From Fidelibacterota bacterium UBA6531 (lineage in GTDB: Bacteria; Fidelibacterota; Marinisomatia; Marinisomatales; TCS55), in NCBI GenBank assembly GCA_002436185.1, contig DJKX01000010.1, positions 1 to 43,359 on the forward strand: 43,359 bases of DNA, read 5' to 3'. The position numbers and the translations under genes are program-made. Shown one piece after another: positions 25,510-33,794 of this stretch; the first letter of the stretch is position 1; each line of letters starts with the position of its first letter. Under the pieces are notes generated by a model. That model saw only the letters and a list, made by a program, of their open reading frames with translations. It was not told the origin of the DNA and made no database searches.

Positions 25510-26804
25510 TGGATCCGCTGCGCAGGCACGCAGTTAATGTTCTGACTCTTTTTGATAACAAGGGTGCTCAATTAAAACACATACGTGATACATATTGTAA
25601 AAAGTGTTCTATCAGCGGAAATGATCGCCAGAGATTAACTGCAATGACCAATGAAGTTATCCGATGGAGGGGACGATTGGATTATTGGTTAATGGGGCTC
25701 TTGAATAAACCCAATCGAAAAATTCAGCCTGAATTAAATAACATTTTACGTTTAGGAATCTATGAAGTTGTAATGGATGAAAAAGTTCCGGATTACGCTG
25801 CAGTGGATGCTTACGTTGAAATTGCAAAAAGATCATTGGGAAAAGGACAGGGAAAATTGACAAATGCCCTATTAAGAAAAGCAACTGCTATACATAAGAC
25901 TGACAAACCGGAAAAGTGTACATTAAATGACTGGTACTCATTTCCTAATTGGCTTTGGGAAAAATGGATAAACCAGTTTGGAGAAGAAAAAACAACAGAA
26001 TTAGCTAACCTTTATAATTCAGCACCCAAAATTGATATTCGCAGGAATGAAGCAAAGTTGAGTCATGATAATTTGCAATCATATTGTAATGATCATGATG
26101 TGGAGATTGAACCATGGAGCGATTCAAACATTTTTTACAAAGTAATGCGCAATTTGTCTGGATTTAGAAATTTGATTGTTGCCGGTAAAATAAGCGTTCA
26201 AGACAGGGCAGCAGGGATGGTTGTCGAATTATTGGCTCCAAATCAAGGAGAAACCATTTTAGATGTATGTGCTGCACCGGGGACAAAAGCGATTTACATT
26301 GCAGAATTAATGGATGGTAAAGGAGAACTATACATTTCAGATAATAATACAGATAGAGTGGAGAAACTTGAGTCGAATTTCAAAAACAGTGTTATTGATG
26401 TAAAAGATGCTTCAAAAGATAATTTTCCCATGGCGGATGCTATTTTAATCGATGCTCCCTGTTCTGGAACAGGAGTTATAGGCAAAAAACCGGATATTCG
26501 GTGGCGTCGGTCAATGAGCAATATTCAAGAATTTGTTGAGTTGCAAAAAAGTATTATCAACCATATGAGCCAGTTTCTTAAACCCGGCGGCAGGATGGTG
26601 TATTCAACGTGTTCGATGGAGCCGGAAGAAAATTGGGGTGTGGTTGATGCATTTCTTAAATTAAAAGGTAATTATTTCATAGATATGGAAACAAACGACG
26701 TTTCTGATAGTTGGCTGGATGAAAGAGGTGCTTTGATACCATTTCCCCCAAAAAGTAATACGGATGGCATGTTTGCTGTTAGATTGATTAATGGAATTGA
26801 ATAA
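25509..26804 (+). CDS. rsmB: 16S rRNA (cytosine-967-C5)-methyltransferase RsmB
   Basis: A 431-residue RNA methyltransferase (Sun/Fmu). Residues 1-140 form a NusB-like RNA-binding domain (AVNVLTLFDNKGAQL, LRLGIYEVVMDEKVPDYAAV). The catalytic part shows SAM motif I (LDVCAAPGTKAIYIAELM), motif IV with the first catalytic Cys (IDAPCSGTGVIGKKPDIRW) and motif VI with the nucleophilic Cys (VYSTCSMEPEEN). It overlaps fmt by one base and the PASTA gene by 14 bases. Confidence 0.93.
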   Translation: MDPLRRHAVNVLTLFDNKGAQLKHIRDTYCKKCSISGNDRQRLTAMTNEVIRWRGRLDYWLMGLLNKPNRKIQPELNNILRLGIYEVVMDEKVPDYAAVDAYVEIAKRSLGKGQGKLTNALLRKATAIHKTDKPEKCTLNDWYSFPNWLWEKWINQFGEEKTTELANLYNSAPKIDIRRNEAKLSHDNLQSYCNDHDVEIEPWSDSNIFYKVMRNLSGFRNLIVAGKISVQDRAAGMVVELLAPNQGETILDVCAAPGTKAIYIAELMDGKGELYISDNNTDRVEKLESNFKNSVIDVKDASKDNFPMADAILIDAPCSGTGVIGKKPDIRWRRSMSNIQEFVELQKSIINHMSQFLKPGGRMVYSTCSMEPEENWGVVDAFLKLKGNYFIDMETNDVSDSWLDERGALIPFPPKSNTDGMFAVRLINGIE

Positions 26805-27558
26805 AAAATTAAAACAATATATTTTAGCATTTGGTGTAGTATCTCTAGGTGTAATCATTTTATTTGAATTCATCATTATGCCAGCGTATACACGTCATGA
26901 TAAAGATCAATACCTTGTTGACGTAAAAGGTAAAACATTGGAAAATGCCATTGCTATTATCGAAGCTGAAGATTTCCGTGCTATTGTAAGTGATACAATG
27001 TATACCAATAAAGTTGCTTCGGGAATTGTTGTAGACCAATATCCCAAACCACATATGAAAGTAAAAACAGGTCGAACAGTTCGTCTTAAAATTTCTATTT
27101 CAGAGAAATTAGTCTCTATACCAAATCTTATTGGCCAATCATTACGCAGCGCTGAAATCACCCTCCAACAATCAGGATTGCGTATCGATACAGTTTATTC
27201 TGAATACAATCCCGAATATCCAAAAGGAACCATCGCCTGGCAGTATCCGAAAGCGAATGATACGATGAAAAAAGGACTGGGGATTCAGATCACTGTGAGT
27301 AAAGGCCTACCGCCTGATTTTTATCAAGTTCCCAATGTGATCGGTTTGAGCTTAAATCAGGCGAAAGAACATTTGGCAAATGCACGGTTGAAAGTAGGTA
27401 AAATTTCATATCATGAAGATCAGGACCTTGTGCCCTATACTGTATTGGATCAATCAATTAGTGAGGGGACTGTTTTGGACAGAGCTATGAAAATTAATAT
27501 GGTTGTCAGTGTATTGGATCTCCAGGATATCTTTAATCAACTGACAACTGAACCCTAA
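26791..27558 (+). CDS. Membrane-anchored three-PASTA-domain protein (no kinase)
   Basis: A 255-residue protein with one N-terminal membrane helix (residues about 9-31) and three extracytoplasmic PASTA domains at about 42-106, 108-176 and 179-246; the second and third begin SIPNLIGQSLRSAE and QVPNVIGLSLNQAK. PASTA domains bind uncrosslinked muropeptides in Ser/Thr kinases and PBPs. Here no kinase or transpeptidase domain is attached. The position after def-fmt-rsmB is where Firmicutes encode PrpC/PrkC, so this may be the kinase-free FCB counterpart. A role in wall sensing is inferred. Confidence 0.85.
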   Translation: MELNKKLKQYILAFGVVSLGVIILFEFIIMPAYTRHDKDQYLVDVKGKTLENAIAIIEAEDFRAIVSDTMYTNKVASGIVVDQYPKPHMKVKTGRTVRLKISISEKLVSIPNLIGQSLRSAEITLQQSGLRIDTVYSEYNPEYPKGTIAWQYPKANDTMKKGLGIQITVSKGLPPDFYQVPNVIGLSLNQAKEHLANARLKVGKISYHEDQDLVPYTVLDQSISEGTVLDRAMKINMVVSVLDLQDIFNQLTTEP

Positions 27559-28146
27559 ATGATCAGTCCAGCAGAACTCAGCCGCAAGCTGATACATCTT
27601 TTTAACTTAGTCATTCCCATTTGTTACTTTTATTTCATTACTGATAAAAATCAGATGGCGACATTCGTACTCGTATTTGCAATAATATTTATTATTATCG
27701 ACTTTGCGAGAATGCGTTTGGAATTAGTCAAAAAGATCTTTAATCAATTGTTCAATTCAATGATGCGTAAACACGAAATCAGCGGTCGGTTTACCGGAGC
27801 TACTTGGGTTCTGATTATTGCTGTTCCAGTTATTTATTTTTTACCAAAAGAAATAGCAATTTTGAGTCTTGTATATATGTCAGTGGGTGATATAGCAGCC
27901 GCAATTGTCGGCTTATCATTTGGTAAAACTAAAATGGGAGAGAAATCGTTAGAAGGCTCTATTGGATGTTTGACCGTTTGTATTTCTGCAGCACTTTTAC
28001 TCAATCTTGTTCCTTTGACTGTTTCAATGAGCGGTGCGGTAATGGCGACCGTTTTTGAGGCTTTGCCGCTAGATATTGATGATAATATTCTAATTCCTGT
28101 TGGAGCCGGCACCGCCATGGCTATTGTGAGTTCTTTTATCGTATGA
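27559..28146 (+). CDS. SEC59/DGK1-like CTP-dependent lipid kinase family protein
   Basis: A 195-residue membrane protein with about six segments. The N-terminus (AELSRKLIHLFNLVIPICYF) and the later region (YMSVGDIAAAIVGLSFGKTK, then GEKSLEGSIGCLTV) match the dolichol/phytol/diacylglycerol kinase family related to phosphatidate cytidylyltransferases; the Asp-x-x-Ala-x-x-x-Gly and Lys-Ser-x-Glu-Gly-Ser elements are the usual CTP-binding features. Known members phosphorylate a polyprenol, phytol or diacylglycerol. The lipid substrate here is unknown. It starts directly after the PASTA gene stop and overlaps the next gene by four bases. Confidence 0.75.
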   Translation: MISPAELSRKLIHLFNLVIPICYFYFITDKNQMATFVLVFAIIFIIIDFARMRLELVKKIFNQLFNSMMRKHEISGRFTGATWVLIIAVPVIYFLPKEIAILSLVYMSVGDIAAAIVGLSFGKTKMGEKSLEGSIGCLTVCISAALLLNLVPLTVSMSGAVMATVFEALPLDIDDNILIPVGAGTAMAIVSSFIV

Positions 28147-30212
28147 CATTTTTATCACCGACATTATTGTGGGGTTTGTTGGCAGCTTCTATTCCCATCA
28201 TTATTCATTTGATCAGCCTGAGTAAGACAAAAGAAATGGATTTCAGTTCCATACGATTTCTGGAGGAAATGAAGCACGAGTCTATCCGCAAACTGCAGAT
28301 AAAACAATGGTTATTAGTTTTATTAAGAACATTGATAATAGCAGCATTGGTGTTCATGCTTGCCAGACCAACGACAGAAGGATTTATTTCCAGTTGGTTA
28401 AGGGGCGACGTGGAATCAAGAGCAGTGGTAATTATAGACAATTCGGCAAGTATGTCATTAACTGGTGAGAAAGAGTCCCTGTTAGAAAATGTAAAACGGC
28501 AGTCCAAACTCCTCATTAGGAAACTGGATGAGAATACAGAAATTGAGATATATCAATCCAATCCAATGAAATTGATTTTCAATGGGAAACAGGACCGCGA
28601 CCAACGTATTAGTAAAGCCATCAGTGCAATTTCACAATCAGCGACAGCAGATAAACTTTGGCCAGTCATCCTTAATGCGATTAAAACTGCTGAACAGCAT
28701 GAAATCAATAAAGAGTGTTTTATTTTCAGCGATATACAATCAGTACCGGATACGCTTTCTTTAAACCAGTTGCAGAATGAGCTAATTGAATGGAAGCTCT
28801 ATTTCATCGGGCAGGAGACGGTCCAAGACAATATTGGTATATATGAAGTTTTGCCCGTAAGCCAAGTCAAATTGCCGGATCATTTGATGAAACTGAATAC
28901 GCTTGTTACAAATGAAGGTGATATTGAAAAACGAAATGTCCCTATTGAATTATACTTGAATAATGATCGGGTGGGGCAGGTTGTTACTGCCTTCAGCCCG
29001 GAAAAAGCGAAAGAATTTTTATTCCAAGCTTACCCCGGGAAGAGTGGAATAATTAGAGGCAAAATGACAATACCGGCAGATGATTTTTATTTTGATAATG
29101 AACAATCATTCGAATTATCTATTCCCAATCAAATTTCCTGTATGTTAATTGGAGAGTCTGTTGAAGACATATTTCTCATTGAAGAAGCGCTTAACTCTAT
29201 CAGTGGTGAAAATGAGTATATTTTTCTACATAGAAAAATTATGCCATCCATCGAAAAACTTTTTCTTGATGACACAGATGTATTGATTATGAACAGGCCG
29301 CATAGGATTTCGAATAAGGCTTTGGATGATATCCAGCGATTTACTTCTCGAGGCGGTGGTTTAATTTGGATATCAGATGTAGGGGATGGACAATGGTCTA
29401 CAGACGTTGAATCTGCGTTAAAATTGCCCATTTATATGCAAATAAAAGATGCGGGATCGGAATCGTTTTTTGCGGTTGAACGAACCGATACACAGCATGG
29501 ACTTTTTGCAGATTTAACGGTGCGCAAAATGTCTGATGAACTTCCGGAAGTGTACACATATACCCGGGTCAGGCCGCGCTTAAATCAGAATGTTATTTTA
29601 TCCATGCATAATGGCGATCCATATTTGCTCGAATACAAGTTGATAGGCGGAAACGTCTATTATTTTTCATCCCCAATTGGATTAGAATGGAACGACCTAG
29701 CGCTGCGGGGCCTTTTTGTCCCATTACTACATCGTATGCTTATTCTTTTGGCAACGGATGAAAGTAATACTCTACCCGTTTTTGCGGGAGAAACAAAAGA
29801 AATTAACATGCCCAAAGAACTGTTGAATTCAAAATGGGAAGTGTATTCTCCATCAGGAAAACAGACCTTATTGATTCCAGATTATAACAGGGAATTATTG
29901 CTGATTGAAAAAACGGAAGAATTAGGATCATACGAAATTTATGCAGGCGGAGATTTTTTTACAGCATTTTCAACACAATTGCATCCTCATGAGCGTCCGA
30001 TAAATAGAATATCCGGTCAATTGATTGTCAATGCTATCGGATCATCGCAAGCACACTATATTTCTCCCGGAGAAAATACAACTGCTGTTCTTCAGGACTT
30101 ACGGTATGGAAAAGCCCTGTGGCGAAATTTTTTAATAATAGCTATCATTTTAATGTTGTTAGAATCCATTATTGGCCGGCCAAATATCCACGCGTTAAAA
30201 TCTAAAGATTGA
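28143..30212 (+). CDS. BatA-domain / von Willebrand A protein
   Basis: A 689-residue membrane protein. Residues 1-78 are the BatA N-terminal double-helix domain (FLSPTLLWGLLAASIPIIIH; LQIKQWLLVLLRTLIIAALV). A vWA domain follows with an intact MIDAS start DNSASMS at about residue 99-105. The large extracytoplasmic remainder includes a glutamine-amidotransferase-like beta/alpha segment (DDIQRFTSRGGGLIWISDVG), and a last hydrophobic helix lies near residue 665. This long form is common in Bacteroidetes and relatives. Function is poorly known; Bat proteins were linked to aerotolerance and may act with MoxR ATPases, but none is adjacent here. It overlaps both flanking genes by 1-4 bases. Confidence 0.8.
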   Translation: MTFLSPTLLWGLLAASIPIIIHLISLSKTKEMDFSSIRFLEEMKHESIRKLQIKQWLLVLLRTLIIAALVFMLARPTTEGFISSWLRGDVESRAVVIIDNSASMSLTGEKESLLENVKRQSKLLIRKLDENTEIEIYQSNPMKLIFNGKQDRDQRISKAISAISQSATADKLWPVILNAIKTAEQHEINKECFIFSDIQSVPDTLSLNQLQNELIEWKLYFIGQETVQDNIGIYEVLPVSQVKLPDHLMKLNTLVTNEGDIEKRNVPIELYLNNDRVGQVVTAFSPEKAKEFLFQAYPGKSGIIRGKMTIPADDFYFDNEQSFELSIPNQISCMLIGESVEDIFLIEEALNSISGENEYIFLHRKIMPSIEKLFLDDTDVLIMNRPHRISNKALDDIQRFTSRGGGLIWISDVGDGQWSTDVESALKLPIYMQIKDAGSESFFAVERTDTQHGLFADLTVRKMSDELPEVYTYTRVRPRLNQNVILSMHNGDPYLLEYKLIGGNVYYFSSPIGLEWNDLALRGLFVPLLHRMLILLATDESNTLPVFAGETKEINMPKELLNSKWEVYSPSGKQTLLIPDYNRELLLIEKTEELGSYEIYAGGDFFTAFSTQLHPHERPINRISGQLIVNAIGSSQAHYISPGENTTAVLQDLRYGKALWRNFLIIAIILMLLESIIGRPNIHALKSKD

Positions 30213-31474
30213 TGGAAAATCTGGAGTTAAAGCTTGAAAAAGCACTGTTGGTTGGAGTTATACATGGAGAAGTGAATGAGGCCACAACAATTGAACATTT
30301 AGACGAATTAGAATTATTGGCTGATACTGCCGGCGCTAAAGTTGTGGGTCAAATCACCCAGCGATTAAAAAAATTAAATCCCCAATTTCTAGTTGGAAAG
30401 GGAAAGGCAGATCAAATAGTCGGACAAGCCAAGGAACTTGATGCGCAGCTTATCATTTTTGATGATGATCTTTCTCCAGCTCAAGCAAAGAATTTTATGA
30501 ATCTTTCTGATGATCTAAAGGTGATTGATCGAAGCGCTCTCATCTTGGATATATTTCGTCAGCATGCCAGGTCTCGGGAGGCAAAGACTCAAGTAGAACT
30601 GGCGCACTTGGGATATTTGCTACCCCGTTTAACACGACAATGGACACACTTGGAACGACAGATTGGCGGAATCGGAACACGCTCCGGTATGGGCGAAACA
30701 CAAATTGAAATTGATCGCCGATTAATACGTACTCGTATTTCCAAATTGAAAAAGGAATTGGAAAAGATCGATCAGGAACGGACTGTCCAGAGTAAGGGCA
30801 GGCAGACATATTTCCGCGCTGCACTGGTGGGATATACAAATGCGGGAAAATCAACGATTATGAATGTTCTTTCCGGAGCCGATGTATTTGTTGAGGATCA
30901 ATTGTTTGCCACGCTGGATACAACCATTCGTCAAGTGGATATTAACGATTCGCACCAAGTCCTGTTAAGTGATACAGTGGGGTTTGTGCGTAAACTGCCA
31001 CATGATTTGGTCGCCAGTTTTCGCAGCACATTAAAAGAAGTGGTGGATGCGGATCTTTTATTGGTCGTTCTTGATGCATCTTCGCCACACGTTTCAGATC
31101 ACTATAAAACGATCAAAAATGTTCTTGACGAAATTGATGCCGGAGATAAACGAAGCTTGATTGTTCTAAATAAAATTGATTTAGTTGAGGATATGAAGAT
31201 ATTGAATCAATTAAAGCAGACATTTCCTGAAGCGGTTATGATTTCTGCGTTAGATAAACTGCGATTGGATGAATTGCTTAAATCCATTGAATCCATCATG
31301 AATGAAGACTTCCAAACTGTGGACGTAGATATTCCATTTGCGAATGGGAAAATAATTTCAGAAATCCAGGATGATATGGATGTGCTCGACCGCGAATATT
31401 ATGATGAAGGTGTGCGTATGACCATCAAGGGACCCAGCGGTAAAATCCAACAGATTTTAAGTCAATTGACATAA
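30212..31474 (+). CDS. hflX: Ribosome-associated GTPase HflX
   Basis: A 420-residue GTPase that splits stalled or stress-damaged 70S ribosomes. The N-terminal HflX domain contains FLVGKGKADQIVGQAK and the glycine-rich linker GGIGTRSGMGETQIEIDRR. The G domain has G1 GYTNAGKST, G3 DTVGFVRKLPHDLVASFRST and G4 NKID. Length is normal (E. coli 426). I use ATG 30212, which overlaps the previous stop (TGATG); a TTG directly before it is also in frame. It is the last gene of the long plus-strand run. Confidence 0.95.
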   Translation: MENLELKLEKALLVGVIHGEVNEATTIEHLDELELLADTAGAKVVGQITQRLKKLNPQFLVGKGKADQIVGQAKELDAQLIIFDDDLSPAQAKNFMNLSDDLKVIDRSALILDIFRQHARSREAKTQVELAHLGYLLPRLTRQWTHLERQIGGIGTRSGMGETQIEIDRRLIRTRISKLKKELEKIDQERTVQSKGRQTYFRAALVGYTNAGKSTIMNVLSGADVFVEDQLFATLDTTIRQVDINDSHQVLLSDTVGFVRKLPHDLVASFRSTLKEVVDADLLLVVLDASSPHVSDHYKTIKNVLDEIDAGDKRSLIVLNKIDLVEDMKILNQLKQTFPEAVMISALDKLRLDELLKSIESIMNEDFQTVDVDIPFANGKIISEIQDDMDVLDREYYDEGVRMTIKGPSGKIQQILSQLT

Positions 31475-31553
31475 AAACACTCAAAAGGTGTAGGATATTG
31501 GATTTTTACTTATCATTCAATCATCCATTCAATCAACCTTTCACAGTTATCAT

Positions 31554-31585
31554 AAAAAAAATCCCGACACTTTCGTGTCGGGATT
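31554..31585 (-). terminator. Intrinsic terminator of the 6S RNA candidate
   Basis: On the minus strand AATCCCGACAC (31585-31575), loop GAAA, GTGTCGGGATT (31570-31560), then at least six further T residues (to 31554). It is a perfect 11-bp stem with a T-tract only on the minus strand, so it terminates minus-strand transcription. It lies 5 bases beyond the closing stem of the RNA at 31591-31758. Confidence 0.9.
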
Positions 31586-31763
31586 AAAACTTCCCGCATA
31601 GAGTGTTTTTCAGGATCATGATTAACATGAGTGGTGACCTCCCGCCAACAGCAAACTTCCTTTACCCCGGCGAACCAGAGAAGGCCTGTTTTTTGCCGAC
31701 AGAGTTAGTCTCCAAGGGTAATTATTGAAGATCCTGAATAACGTGTCTCAAGCGGGAATTGTT
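31586..31763 (-). ncRNA. ssrS: Candidate 6S RNA
   Basis: The non-coding stretch between hflX and the ABC genes folds, on the minus strand, into a 6S-like rod of about 170 nt. TTCCCGC/GCGGGAA (31752-31758 with 31591-31597) closes the ends, and TTCAGGATC/GATCCTGAA (31730-31738 with 31609-31617) forms an inner stem. An open central bubble follows on both sides. An apical arm closes with CGGCAAA/TTTGCTG and ends in CTCTGG-TTCG-CCGGGG. Long imperfect stem, central bubble, apical arm and length are the 6S hallmarks (RNA polymerase binds the bubble as a promoter mimic). Strand is set by the terminator at 31554 and a promoter-like pair at 31778-31806. Identity is by shape, not by homology search. Confidence 0.62.
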
Positions 31764-31777
31764 AAAAAGCTACTCTA

Positions 31778-31806
31778 AATTTATCCGATCAAACAACCGA
31801 GAACAA
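31778..31806 (-). promoter_or_regulatory. Promoter-like -35/-10 pair for the 6S RNA candidate
   Basis: Minus strand TTGTTC (31806-31801) and TAAATT (31783-31778) are separated by exactly 17 bases, each 4 of 6 to the sigma-70 consensus. The expected start would be near 31770, about 10-15 bases before the closing stem of the RNA. Position is good, sequence match modest. Confidence 0.4.
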
Positions 31807-31874
31807 GGGTTAATTGTAATCTTTTAATTTCCCTCAAGTTGTTGAACCACTGCTCTCTGATTTTTACTTTTTGC

Positions 31875-32648
31875 TTAATGAAGTATCTGGCCCAAGAAAG
31901 TCTTAGTTCGTTCATTCTGTGGATTATTAAAGAATTCTTCCGGTTCGTTTTCTTCAATGAGCATACCTTCATCCATAAAAACAACCCTGTGGGCAACACT
32001 CTTAGCAAAACCCATCTCATGGGTAACAACAATCATGGTCATACCATCTCTCGCCAGGCTGATCATAACATCCAGAACTTCTTTAACCATTTCAGGATCA
32101 AGTGCAGAAGTGACTTCATCAAACAACATAATATTGGGTTTCATACAGAGGCTTCGTGCAATGGCTACCCTTTGCTGCTGACCACCTGATAGCTGACCAG
32201 GAAATTTGGCTGCTTGTTCTACTATCTGAACTTTTTCTAAATAATGCATAGCAATGTCTTCAGCTTCTTTTTTGGATATTTTCCTAACCCAAATGGGTCC
32301 GATGGTTAAATTTTCGAGAATAGTCAGGTGAGGGAATAAATTAAAATGCTGAAATACCATGCCAACTTCAGATCTAACTTTTTCAATATGTTTAAGATCT
32401 TTTGTTAACTCTATTCCATCAACAATAATCTGTCCCCTCTGGTGTTCTTCGAGGCGATTAATACATCTGATCAAAGTTGATTTGCCAGAACCCGAAGGAC
32501 CACATACAACAATACGTTCTCTTCGCTTTATATCCAGATTGATATCGTTGAGTACATGAAAGTCACCATACCATTTATGCATGTTGATAATTTTGATGAT
32601 GGTATCTTCGTTAGAAATATCTTTCTTTTTATTAGAGTTTTCGTTCAT
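31875..32648 (-). CDS. aapP: Polar amino-acid ABC transporter ATP-binding protein (AapP/GlnQ)
   Basis: A 257-residue ABC ATPase that powers amino-acid uptake. Walker A is GPSGSGKSTLIRCINRLE, the Q-loop is in GMVFQHFNLFPHLTILEN, the signature is LSGGQQQRVAIARSLC, Walker B is NIMLFDEVTSALDPEMV, and the H-loop is VVTHEMGFAKSVAHRVVFMD. CINRLE and the signature variant are typical of the polar-amino-acid (PAAT) family. It is the last gene of the aapJQMP-order operon, with 35 bases between it and aapM. The N-terminal 15 residues before IIKIINMHKWYGD are unusually polar. Confidence 0.93.
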   Translation of the reverse strand: MNENSNKKKDISNEDTIIKIINMHKWYGDFHVLNDINLDIKRRERIVVCGPSGSGKSTLIRCINRLEEHQRGQIIVDGIELTKDLKHIEKVRSEVGMVFQHFNLFPHLTILENLTIGPIWVRKISKKEAEDIAMHYLEKVQIVEQAAKFPGQLSGGQQQRVAIARSLCMKPNIMLFDEVTSALDPEMVKEVLDVMISLARDGMTMIVVTHEMGFAKSVAHRVVFMDEGMLIEENEPEEFFNNPQNERTKTFLGQILH

Positions 32649-32683
32649 AAATCATCGCTTTGTAAAAAAGTTATTGGTAATTA

Positions 32684-33775
32684 TTATAAGCCTGTATCTA
32701 GTTCTTTTTCAAGTTTTCGGCTGTAAGTGGACATAAAAAAGCAACATAGAAAATAGATAACTGCTAAAAATAAATATGCCTCTGATGAGAATCCCATCCA
32801 TTTAGGCTCGGATAATGCAACTTGTGTTGTTCTTAATAGATCATGTAATCCTATAATAATTACAAGAGATGTGTCCTTAAAAGCTGAAATTAAGACACTA
32901 ACAGAGGGTGGAATAACAATTTTAAGTGCTTGGGGTAATATAATCAGGCGCATGGTCTGAGCATAATTTAATCCTATGGCATCCGCAGCTTCAAACTGCC
33001 CCTTATTCATACCCTGTAACCCACCTCTAACTACCTCGGCAATATATGCTGCAGTGAATAATATAATTGCAACCTGTGCTCTTAAAATTGCATTAATTGA
33101 GACCCCTTCCGGTAAAAATAGCGGGAAGACAACCGATGACATAAATAGCAAACTAATAAGAGGAACACCTCGAATCAATTCGATATAAAACACACAAAAT
33201 GTTTTAATGACAGGAAACTTTGATTGCCTGCCCAGAGCTAGAGCGATACCTAAAGGATAAGATGCAGTTAATCCGAAAACTGAAAGTTGTAATGTTAAAA
33301 TAATCCCACCCCATTTTTCTATATCGACAGGGGCAAGACCAAAGATACCACCTTTTAACAGCGCGCCCATAATTCCCAATGAGACAAGCCATGTATAACC
33401 CAGATATTTATTCCAATAATTTCTATTTCGGCTGATAACTAGTAGTGTGCAGAGCAATATGATGGCAGTAATCGGCCTCCATAAGACATCCTGAGGATAA
33501 AATCCGAAAAGGATGATTTTATAGTTAGCAGAAATAAAGGACCAGCAAGCACCGCTTGCTTCTCTACAATTGGAATCGGGTGCCCATGTGCTTGTAATAA
33601 AAGCCCATTTAATAAGTGGTATAATCGAAAACCATAAAATACTTAATAAGCCGAGTGTGAGAATAGCATTAATTGGACTTGAAAATAGATTTTCACGCGT
33701 CCAACCAATTATACCGACGTCTGATATCGGAGGTTTAACAATTTCTTTTTTTATATTTTCATTGATAGTTTCCAT
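32684..33775 (-). CDS. aapM: Amino-acid ABC transporter permease AapM
   Basis: A 363-residue inner-membrane permease with about eight segments. The C-terminal half is the His/Glu/Gln/Arg/opine permease domain with the EAA coupling loop (QFEAADAIGLNYAQTMRLII, then LPQALKIVIPP). The N-terminal extension with extra helices and a Cys-containing loop (DSNCREASGACWSFI) is the hallmark of the long AapM/BztC type rather than short HisM/GlnP permeases. An AAGGAG site lies 15 bases before the chosen ATG. It pairs with AapQ, whose gene ends 19 bases upstream. Confidence 0.92.
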   Translation of the reverse strand: METINENIKKEIVKPPISDVGIIGWTRENLFSSPINAILTLGLLSILWFSIIPLIKWAFITSTWAPDSNCREASGACWSFISANYKIILFGFYPQDVLWRPITAIILLCTLLVISRNRNYWNKYLGYTWLVSLGIMGALLKGGIFGLAPVDIEKWGGIILTLQLSVFGLTASYPLGIALALGRQSKFPVIKTFCVFYIELIRGVPLISLLFMSSVVFPLFLPEGVSINAILRAQVAIILFTAAYIAEVVRGGLQGMNKGQFEAADAIGLNYAQTMRLIILPQALKIVIPPSVSVLISAFKDTSLVIIIGLHDLLRTTQVALSEPKWMGFSSEAYLFLAVIYFLCCFFMSTYSRKLEKELDTGL

Positions 33776-33794
33776 AAGAAATTATCTAGTCTCC

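Noticed and set aside
31561..31585. Hairpin read as a plus-strand terminator for hflX
   Set aside because: The T-tract is only on the minus strand; on the plus strand the stem is followed by TAAAAC, not a T-run.
31781..32032. Minus-strand frame overlapping the end of aapP
   Set aside because: It is an alternative frame of the ABC ATPase tail and of the 6S promoter region, without motifs.
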